Assembly (NCBI GenBank): GCA_050116035.1
Contig: JASFPJ010000062.1
Coordinates: 1 to 13,368 of the forward strand
Direction: 5' to 3'
DNA from: SOIA01 sp050116035
GTDB taxonomy: Bacteria; Acidobacteriota; Aminicenantia; Aminicenantales; Aminicenantaceae
DNA length: 13,368 nt
Position 1 is the first letter of the stretch; the number at the start of each line of letters is the position of its first letter. Under the pieces are notes generated by a model. That model saw nothing but the letters and a program-made list of their open reading frames with translations. It made no database searches and was not told the origin of the DNA. Made by a program: the position numbers and the translations under genes. Shown here in pieces: positions 6,907 to 12,740 of this stretch.

Positions 6907-8331
6907 TTATAAATCATAATACAAGTCGTACTCATAGGGATGAGGTCGCTTCTGAAGAGGCATGATCTCGAGCTCTTCCTTGACCTTGATCCAGGCCTTG
7001 ACCAATTCCTCAGGGAAAACATTGTCTTTCGTCAAGAAATGATAATCCTTCTCGAGCGCAGATAAAGCTTCCTCCAAGGTGTTTGGCGCATTGGGCAGCT
7101 TATACTTGTCCACGGTTTCCTGGATATTAAAATTTTCCTCATACGGTCCGAATCCTTCCGCGGTCGGGTCAACCTTCTTTTCGATCCCATCCAGTCCTGC
7201 CATAAGCATGGCGACCAAAGAAAGGTACGGATTGCCGGTGGCGTCAGGCATGCGAAACTCAACCCGCGCCTCTTTTTCATTAATGGCATAGGCGGGAATA
7301 CGGACAGCCGCAGTCCGGTTTCCGACTGAGAAAAAGATGTAGTTAGGCGCGGCCCGATAACCCCCTAAGCGCCTGTAGGAATTAGTGCTGCCGTTCGTTA
7401 AAGATATCACCGCCTGGACATGAGAAAGTATACCTCCGATATAGGCCAGACCATTCTTATTCATTCCACCGTAGCCTTTGGCATCGTAAAAAAGAGATTT
7501 CTTTCCGTCAGTGATGTACTGGTGGTAATGCATGCCATTGGTGGATTCGGAAAAGAGAGGCATCGGCATAAAAGTGGCGGTTTTGCCGAATTTCACAGCC
7601 GCATTCTTTATGATGTATTTGAGTTTGAAAACGTTATCTCCGCTCTGAACAAGGGGCGTGAAGTAGGTTTCTATCTCCATCTGCCCAGGTGAACCGGATT
7701 CATGATGGTGGTATTTGATCTGGACTCCGACTTCCTCCAGATATTGAACGATTTGAGTTCGAAGATTGCTGAATTGATCACGGGGTAGGTCAGCCTGAGA
7801 TCCCTTCGTGTAAGGCAAGTTGTATCCCTTGCTCCCCTCCTGCCAGGTATTCCAGTAGGACTCTGAGGAATTCACCCAGTAACGCGCTCCCTGTATATCG
7901 GTTCCGTAGCGGACCTCATCAAAGAGATAAAATTCCACCTCAGGGCCCCAGAGGCTGTGCCCGCCAATATCTGATTTGGCCAGATATTTTTCCGCTTTTT
8001 TGGCCACGTAACGGGGATCCAAATCAAAAGGTGTCCCGTCATTGTTGAAGATGTCGCAGATAAAACAGAGAGTGGGCACCTCCGCGAAAGGATCCAGGAA
8101 ACCTGTTGTTGGATCGGGTTTTATGTTCATATCTCCACATTCCATGGTCTTAAAACCAGGATACGAAGTGAGGCTCGTACCTGTCCCTTCGCTGAAAATC
8201 TTTTCATCATTATGTCCACTCTTGTAAACCATGTGGCGCCACCGGCCGGGAAGATCAGCTGTTTTCAGGTCAATCATGGCGATTTTTTTATCTTTGATGA
8301 AACGAAGCGCCTCATCTATGTCCTTGAACAT
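6907..8331 (-). CDS. Glutamine synthetase-fold ligase (GSI type) with a non-standard amine site
   Basis: A 474-residue protein with GAGGAGG just before the ATG; third gene of a three-gene operon. Full GSI layout: N-terminal beta-grasp (1-~105), then catalytic domain with GPEVEFYLFD (E131/E133), HHHES and GQME (E211, E219), MPLF...NGMHYHQ (H268), NSYRRL (R321), GNRTAAVRIP (R339, R344), ARVEFRMPDATGNPY (E358, R360) and the C-terminal ELYY-like DLYYDL. Metal, ATP and phosphoryl-transfer residues are therefore kept. Differences from true glutamine synthetase: no DGSS motif (FSEGTGTSL at 46-54), no GGYFP tyrosine (KGSQADLP at 176-183), PLFGDNGSGMH has become PLFSESTNGMH, and the flap Glu327 of GYEAP is Ala327 in GYRAAP. 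The adenylylation Tyr of NLYDL aligns with Asn (ENFNI, 399-403). I infer an ATP-dependent gamma-glutamyl amide or polyamine ligase. A divergent glutamine synthetase cannot be excluded. Confidence 0.9.
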   Translation of the reverse strand: MFKDIDEALRFIKDKKIAMIDLKTADLPGRWRHMVYKSGHNDEKIFSEGTGTSLTSYPGFKTMECGDMNIKPDPTTGFLDPFAEVPTLCFICDIFNNDGTPFDLDPRYVAKKAEKYLAKSDIGGHSLWGPEVEFYLFDEVRYGTDIQGARYWVNSSESYWNTWQEGSKGYNLPYTKGSQADLPRDQFSNLRTQIVQYLEEVGVQIKYHHHESGSPGQMEIETYFTPLVQSGDNVFKLKYIIKNAAVKFGKTATFMPMPLFSESTNGMHYHQYITDGKKSLFYDAKGYGGMNKNGLAYIGGILSHVQAVISLTNGSTNSYRRLGGYRAAPNYIFFSVGNRTAAVRIPAYAINEKEARVEFRMPDATGNPYLSLVAMLMAGLDGIEKKVDPTAEGFGPYEENFNIQETVDKYKLPNAPNTLEEALSALEKDYHFLTKDNVFPEELVKAWIKVKEELEIMPLQKRPHPYEYDLYYDL

Positions 8332-8346
8332 CGAATCCTCCTCTCT

Positions 8347-9477
8347 TTAACTGAAGTAGGCAAAAATAATATTCTTGAGAATCTCCGCACAAGTGATGAA
8401 TTCCTCAACGGTGATATACTCATCCACCAGGTGCATCTGGTCACGATTTCCAACACCCATGCAGAACGAAGGAATGTTTCCTATCGCTTTAAATATGGAC
8501 GCGTCTATCCGGCCGCCGGCAAACCTGTTCTGAGTCGTGAAGTTAAAACGTTTGGATTCCTGGCGGATAATGTCCACCAGGGGGTCATCTGTGTCTTCGA
8601 TGTATCCCGGAGCGCTGTACAGGTTTTCTATCTCGTAATTTTCGCCGCAGATCTCCTGGCAAACGCTGTTCACTTGATCAAAGATTATGCTGTCTTCAGG
8701 TGCAGTGCGGCAGTGAACCATTATCTCGCACTTATCAGGAACGAGGAAAATATCCGCTCCTCCATTCATACGAATAGGCATGCATATGGTCTTAATTTCC
8801 GTGTCCTCTGCCTTCACTGTGTGGAAATCGACCTTTTCCAACTCAGTGAGCACTTCCACAGCCTTGGAGATGGCATTCACTCCCCGCTCGGGATAGCCAG
8901 TGTGGGAGCCCTTCCCTTTAATCCGCACCAGGATATTTTCAATCCCCCGGCAGCCATAAATAATGTTTACTTTTTTCTCGTCGACGTCCGTCTGAGGCTC
9001 CAGCACAAGCGCTCTATCAGCCTTCAAGAACTGAGAAAGAAGGTAGCTTCCTTTCTCTTCTAATTTGGTTCCGAATTCTTCACCTGTAGTGAACGTGAAT
9101 ACCAAGCGTCCGCTAATAGGCCTGTCTTTGACAAGCCGAGCGATCTCCAGCATGGCGGCGATATTCCCTTTATCGTCGCTGGCTCCTCTGCCAAAAATTT
9201 TGCCCTTTTCAGTCACAGCATTGAAAGGCTCATGCGTCCATTCCCCGCCCACATCCACTGTGTCTAGATGAGCATTCAGGAGAAGCGATTTTGACCCATT
9301 TCCAACTTCAAAAAAGATATTGTTCTCTTTAACCTGAGGCCGATACCCCATTTTTTGGAGTTCCTGGCTGACATATTTGGAAATGGCTTTCTCATTCCCC
9401 GTGACACTCGGAATCCGGATGAGCTCTTCAAGCCAATGGATGAGTTTGTTTTTGTCAACTTCCAGGCTCATCGTCAT
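8347..9477 (-). CDS. M20-family metallopeptidase/amidohydrolase (ArgE/DapE/CPG2 type)
   Basis: A 376-residue cytosolic protein with no signal peptide. The di-zinc site is complete: H70 and D72 in NAHLDTVD, D101 in GRGASDDKG, catalytic E133 with E134 in TTGEEF, E160 in LVLEP and H349 in DQMHLVDE near the C-terminus. The lid/dimerisation domain lies between, with GKGSHTGYPERGVNAI (~188-203). The family hydrolyses N-acyl amino acids, dipeptides or C-terminal glutamate amides. The start codon (ATG at 9477-9475, or the second ATG at 9471) has no good ribosome binding site and follows the aminotransferase stop by three bases, so translational coupling is likely. The ligase gene begins 15 bases after its stop. 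Given these partners it may hydrolyse a glutamyl or acyl amide made in the same pathway; the exact substrate is unknown. Confidence 0.92.
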   Translation of the reverse strand: MTMSLEVDKNKLIHWLEELIRIPSVTGNEKAISKYVSQELQKMGYRPQVKENNIFFEVGNGSKSLLLNAHLDTVDVGGEWTHEPFNAVTEKGKIFGRGASDDKGNIAAMLEIARLVKDRPISGRLVFTFTTGEEFGTKLEEKGSYLLSQFLKADRALVLEPQTDVDEKKVNIIYGCRGIENILVRIKGKGSHTGYPERGVNAISKAVEVLTELEKVDFHTVKAEDTEIKTICMPIRMNGGADIFLVPDKCEIMVHCRTAPEDSIIFDQVNSVCQEICGENYEIENLYSAPGYIEDTDDPLVDIIRQESKRFNFTTQNRFAGGRIDASIFKAIGNIPSFCMGVGNRDQMHLVDEYITVEEFITCAEILKNIIFAYFS

Positions 9478-9480
9478 TTC

Positions 9481-10854
9481 TCAGCGACTTGATATAAAGT
9501 TCTTGATATGCTGAACAGCCAGCGCAACCCTGTCTGTGGGAGTAAATCCATAGCAGAAACGGAGGTAGCACACCTCAGGGTCAGTCGGAGCCGGCGTGTA
9601 GACCTCGTAGTCATTCCCTGCAGGACGGACGCGGAATTCGAAAACGGTTCCTGAAATAGCGCTGACCTTTCCTCTATCCACCAGGTCAATACTGAACTGA
9701 TCCACATCACCAAATTCCTTGACCAGCTCAACCGGCAACGGGATAACCGCATAGATGGCTCCACCAGGGCTCTTCATCTCCCAGCCGAGCTCTTCCTTCA
9801 CTTTTTCCACAAGGATGTTCCTTCGGATTTCAATCTCATCGAGTAGATCTTTCTTGTATTTTTTTATCTCATCCGGGGCTGTTTCAAACTTCAGGAAGTG
9901 GTCGATTAGCGCTCTCTGGGAAGTCACTGAAGGGCACCCGCTGTGGGACCGGTTGTAAAAATAGACATACCGAGTCACACGAGGATCAGCGCACGAAATA
10001 TAGCCCAATCTCTCACCGGGAATCTGTCTTGTTTTCGAATAGGTGCCGCAAACAACTGTTTTGCTCAGAATATCCGGCGAAAACGACTGCGCTTCCTTCC
10101 CATCGAACACAAGTTTATGGTAGGCCACATCTAAAATCAGGGGCACACCGACCTCACGAATGATTGTTTCCAGCTTTTCCTGTTCAGCCGGATCGGTGAC
10201 TACAGCGCCATCAGGGTTATTGATCAGAGTGTAAAGAAAAGCCGCAATCCTGTCTTTAACCGGATGGCAGAGCTTGAGGATAGAGTCAGGATCAGCCACT
10301 TTCCCTTCTTCGTTGATCAACGGAACCGGCCAGATCATGCCGTCATGCATATCCACGATCAGGTTATGGTTCTGCCAGGTCCTCTGATTGGTGAGAACCA
10401 GATTTTTCTTGCCATTTATAAACATATCGACAGAAGCTCCCAAAGCCCCGGTCCCTCCATGGGTCACAGCCACGTGTTTCTGCATGTTGTCTTCTTTGTA
10501 TTTTTCAAAATCGACCCCTTGTTTTTTTGCCTCATCCTGGAATTGCTCCAGGATTAAAGCCCTCAGGTCATCGGGAATAGAGTGCTTGAAAATCAGTTTT
10601 TTGAGCTTATTGTCACCATCAGGGACAGTGTATCCAATCCTCCCTTCCTCCAAGACAGACTTGGCGGATTCCTCAAGGCTTTCTTTATAACCGGGAGGAA
10701 AGAGACCGGGAGCACAGAGCTCTCCGATGTCCGCTCTGACAAAATCAGGGTCCTGAGTGGATAGCACTCTTGCTTTCCCGGCGACCACGGTAATCGTCGA
10801 TTTCTTGGACAAAGTCTTAATGGCCGCCTCAGGTAATTTAATTTTTTCTTCCAT
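9481..10854 (-). CDS. PLP-dependent class I/II aminotransferase
   Basis: A 457-residue cytosolic protein, first gene of the operon, with AAAGGAGC before the ATG. Fold-type-I landmarks: HGGTGALGA (132-140, phosphate-binding turn), NNPDG (212-216, equivalent of NPTG; N213), D242 and Y245 in LILDVAYHK (PLP ring nitrogen and oxygen contacts), Schiff-base K274 in GTYSKTRQIPGERLGY with R282, and R432 in YLRFCYG as the expected alpha-carboxylate-binding Arg. It is longer than AspC (about 400 residues), with an added charged helix region around 95-126 before the phosphate turn. The family moves amino groups between an amino acid and a 2-oxoacid. The substrate cannot be predicted. Its place ahead of an M20 hydrolase and a glutamine-synthetase-fold ligase suggests all three work on one metabolite. 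Confidence 0.92.
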   Translation of the reverse strand: MEEKIKLPEAAIKTLSKKSTITVVAGKARVLSTQDPDFVRADIGELCAPGLFPPGYKESLEESAKSVLEEGRIGYTVPDGDNKLKKLIFKHSIPDDLRALILEQFQDEAKKQGVDFEKYKEDNMQKHVAVTHGGTGALGASVDMFINGKKNLVLTNQRTWQNHNLIVDMHDGMIWPVPLINEEGKVADPDSILKLCHPVKDRIAAFLYTLINNPDGAVVTDPAEQEKLETIIREVGVPLILDVAYHKLVFDGKEAQSFSPDILSKTVVCGTYSKTRQIPGERLGYISCADPRVTRYVYFYNRSHSGCPSVTSQRALIDHFLKFETAPDEIKKYKKDLLDEIEIRRNILVEKVKEELGWEMKSPGGAIYAVIPLPVELVKEFGDVDQFSIDLVDRGKVSAISGTVFEFRVRPAGNDYEVYTPAPTDPEVCYLRFCYGFTPTDRVALAVQHIKNFISSR

Positions 10855-10936
10855 GATACTGCTCCTTTTTTTAGAAAATAAATGCTCGTCACTATTTCTT
10901 TCTCAATGGGAAAAAATTGCCGAAGATAATTTCCTT

Positions 10937-10969
10937 TTGACTTATAACAGAGAAAAAATTTGAAGTCAA
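10937..10969. promoter_or_regulatory. Inverted repeat TTGACTT...AAGTCAA framing the operon promoter
   Basis: The 7-base arms are at 10937-10943 and 10963-10969, a perfect inverted repeat with a 19-base interval. One arm covers the -35 box and the other overlaps the end of the -10 and the bases after it. This placement would suit a repressor, but part of the match is forced by the -35 sequence itself. Confidence 0.35.
10941..10969 (-). promoter_or_regulatory. Promoter of the aminotransferase-M20-ligase operon
   Basis: Read on the - strand: -35 TTGACT (10969-10964), exactly 17 bases (T/A-rich), -10 TATAAG (10946-10941). Transcription should start near 10934, giving a leader of about 80 bases before the AAAGGAGC site and ATG of the aminotransferase gene. 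Confidence 0.72.
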
Positions 10970-11166
10970 CAACAAGACAACATCTGTAGCTTTTTCTTGA
11001 TTAGATCTTAAATTGATAATAACAAATACACACAAAATATGCTCATTGAGTTTTGAGGTGCAGAGAAAAATGTTTTGACTGAACAAAAAGAGCAACCTCA
11101 AACCAAACAAGACGCACAAAAACAATGATGAAATTTCAAACAAGGGACTGAGAGTTTATCAGATAA

Positions 11167-12498
11167 TCACCTGATGAACTGCAAAACTCTCGCAAAAATG
11201 CTCGCGGCGATGCGTTCTGCTAATTTATTATAGAGCAGCGTTTCCATTTCATCCTCAGCTTGAAGCCATGCCTCTTTATTGAACAACATGCGTTCTTCTC
11301 GAGACAGATCAAGAGTTGTGTAATCCCCATCATAATATCCCCGTCGGAACTGACCGGATACCTTTGCCACGACGGTTTCATCATCCAGGACTCTGCTCGC
11401 TGTGGGGTCGATCACCTGGTAGACCACTTCAGCCGTCATCTCGACGGCGTACTTTCTCTCTATGTAGGTGACATATGTTGATCGTTCACGGCGGAGAGCA
11501 ACTCGACGTTCTATCTCCTCAGGAATCCCCTCTTCAAACAAGTAGGATTCTATCCACCCGATCACAACAAAATGGGAGTTTAAAGTCAGCCCCGCCATCG
11601 AGGCTGTCTGTCGAGTGATCTCCCCGCTTCTGATCCGGAGACGGCTCAACTCCCGATGGATGGCTCCAGGATCTATAGGGGCCACAAAAAGAACCGGATT
11701 GGATAAGTACTCATACAGGAGTGTGTCGTATAAATCACTCTCCATTCCTCGAGGCGCCTCCTCTGCAGCTTCTGGTGAGGCCCAAAAGGGGAGGACCGCG
11801 ACAGTTCTCGTGCCCGCTTCAAGCGCGGCTTTCTGAAGTTGGAGGGCCTTACTGCCGATCTCGCTATTCGGACCGAGGATGTCTAAAGCTCTTTGTGCAC
11901 GGCCGTATGCCGCTCGAAAGTAGGCTCTGCCCAGGTCCTGTTCCGCCCATTTGATATGGACTCCAGCCCGCGCCTCATCGGCCCTCCGGGCTTGGGCCGG
12001 AGACAAGGGATAAGAGCGAAGGCGCTCATACCTTCTCAATGCCTCTGCCCAATTCCCCGCTTGTTCATTGATCTCGCCCTGTTCAAAAAGTGAGGCAATT
12101 GCCGCTTCAATTATTTGCTGGCGATAATCTTCATACCCCTCGGGGACTGAAAGCACAACACCCACCTGGCTTGTCCGACGCCTCAGGTTGTCGATGCGGT
12201 TGAGCGCAGCAACCGCATTTTCATAGGCTCCGGTTGACTCGTAGGCACGCGTCTGTTCGAGATAGGTATCAATCATCTGAGCCCCGACATCTTCCAAACG
12301 CACCCGCGCATCTTGCATGCTCGGGTCTTTTCTCAGCACCTTAATGTAGCGCTGAGCCGCCTCTTCCAAGCGGCCTTTGCTCTCCATCTCCTGGCCTTTC
12401 CTGTACCGCTTCTCAACACTGGCACAATTGATGAGAGCGAAAATTAAAGCCAAGGTGAGGACCGCAAGGAAATTCCTTTTTTGTCTTATCATCATCAT
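11167..12498 (-). CDS. TPR lipoprotein with a CsgG/LpoB-like C-terminal domain
   Basis: A 443-residue protein starting MMM, then RQKRN and a hydrophobic stretch ending in the lipobox ALINC (C25), so it should be lipidated. Residues ~28-225 are helical repeats of TPR type: GQEMESKGRLEEAAQRYIKV (~35-54), RAYESTGAYENAVAALNRI (~84-102), GEINEQAGNWAEALRRYERL (~141-160) and RAYFRAAYGRAQRALDIL. From 231 a different domain begins, RTVAVLPF, then a helix, LSNPVLFVAPID, an ITRQTASMAGLTLNSHFVVIGWI segment (~294-316) and a beta-rich tail. VAVLPF...(lipoprotein helix)...A..L..D..V.G.. is the pattern of CsgG/LpoB-like periplasmic lipoprotein domains. The likely site is the outer-membrane inner face. The role (envelope assembly, secretion or synthase activation) is unknown. 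The protein is notably Arg-rich. The promoter sits 9 bases from the first ATG, with no ribosome binding site. Confidence 0.8.
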   Translation of the reverse strand: MMMIRQKRNFLAVLTLALIFALINCASVEKRYRKGQEMESKGRLEEAAQRYIKVLRKDPSMQDARVRLEDVGAQMIDTYLEQTRAYESTGAYENAVAALNRIDNLRRRTSQVGVVLSVPEGYEDYRQQIIEAAIASLFEQGEINEQAGNWAEALRRYERLRSYPLSPAQARRADEARAGVHIKWAEQDLGRAYFRAAYGRAQRALDILGPNSEIGSKALQLQKAALEAGTRTVAVLPFWASPEAAEEAPRGMESDLYDTLLYEYLSNPVLFVAPIDPGAIHRELSRLRIRSGEITRQTASMAGLTLNSHFVVIGWIESYLFEEGIPEEIERRVALRRERSTYVTYIERKYAVEMTAEVVYQVIDPTASRVLDDETVVAKVSGQFRRGYYDGDYTTLDLSREERMLFNKEAWLQAEDEMETLLYNKLAERIAASIFARVLQFIR

Positions 12499-12507
12499 AA
12501 TAAAGGA

Positions 12508-12536
12508 CTTATATCTGAATCAGATAAATATGTCAA
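12508..12536 (-). promoter_or_regulatory. Promoter of the TPR lipoprotein gene, nearly leaderless
   Basis: Read on the - strand: consensus -35 TTGACA (12536-12531), exactly 17 bases, -10 TATAAG (12513-12508). Only nine bases separate the -10 from the first ATG (12498), so transcription should begin 0-4 bases before it. This fits the absence of any purine-rich ribosome binding site (the bases upstream read AGTCCTTTATT). Confidence 0.72.
12512..12526. promoter_or_regulatory. 15-base palindrome inside the lipoprotein promoter (operator-like)
   Basis: TATCTGA-A-TCAGATA is a perfect inverted repeat with 7-base arms. It lies in the spacer between -35 and -10 and overlaps the last two bases of the -10, a classic place for a repressor, or for an activator that twists the spacer. 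The centre is CTGAATCAG, repeated nearby at 12540-12548 and 12713-12721. Confidence 0.55.
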
Positions 12537-12539
12537 GGC

Positions 12540-12548
12540 ATGATTCAG
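12540..12548. promoter_or_regulatory. Second CTGANTCAG-like site, upstream of the lipoprotein -35
   Basis: ATGATTCAG matches the palindrome CTGANTCAG at 8 of 9 positions, and its core TGATTCA is perfect. It is centred 25 bases from the first site and sits just upstream of the -35 box. Confidence 0.4.
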
Positions 12549-12676
12549 GGATGGGTCAAGGGATAGCCACTTTTCCGCATAGGGTAAGCGTAAGGTATTC
12601 GGTGATCCGGCACTCTGAAGAACAACCGGCGATGAAAGTGATGATGCTTCAATTGATTAACCGAAACTTATTCCAT

Positions 12677-12705
12677 TTGACATATATTTTTTTCCATGAT
12701 ATTAG
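12677..12705 (+). promoter_or_regulatory. Extended -10 promoter for the acyltransferase gene
   Basis: Consensus -35 TTGACA (12677-12682), exactly 17 bases, -10 TATTAG (12700-12705), preceded by TGA (12697-12699), which gives the extended -10 motif TGnTATTAG. The start would be near 12712, with a leader of about 28 bases. Confidence 0.6.
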
Positions 12706-12712
12706 CTGATGA

Positions 12713-12721
12713 TTGAATCAG
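12713..12721. promoter_or_regulatory. Third CTGANTCAG-like site, at the acyltransferase transcription start
   Basis: TTGAATCAG matches CTGANTCAG at 8 of 9 positions with a perfect TGAATCA core. It falls on the expected +1 region of the rightward transcript, where a bound protein would block initiation. Confidence 0.4.
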
Positions 12722-12740
12722 TCGATGAAAACCAAGTAAG

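Larger units (their letters stand above)
10855..11166. other. AT-rich 312-base gap carrying the operon promoter
   Basis: No convincing gene. The one frame across it (10892-11143, - strand) has a TTG start with no ribosome binding site and is full of Phe/Leu as expected from A/T-rich DNA. The gap holds the operon promoter (10941-10969), a TGAAATTTCA palindrome (11129-11138) and, directly after the lipoprotein stop, TTATC-A-GATAA (11156-11166). I see no intrinsic terminator for the lipoprotein gene. Confidence 0.6.

Noticed and set aside
6907..8331. Naming the gene glnA
   Set aside because: The ammonium-site and adenylylation residues are missing, so a housekeeping glutamine synthetase name would overstate what the sequence supports.
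8212..9063. A 283-codon frame on the + strand
   Set aside because: It lies antisense over the M20 gene and the start of the ligase gene, both with complete family motifs. Its protein shows no recognisable domain and no ribosome binding site.
10892..11143. An 83-codon frame on the - strand in the AT-rich gap
   Set aside because: TTG start without a ribosome binding site, composition expected of AT-rich noncoding DNA, and it runs across the operon promoter.
12377..12709. A 110-codon frame on the + strand
   Set aside because: It is antisense to the lipoprotein signal region and then crosses both divergent promoters.
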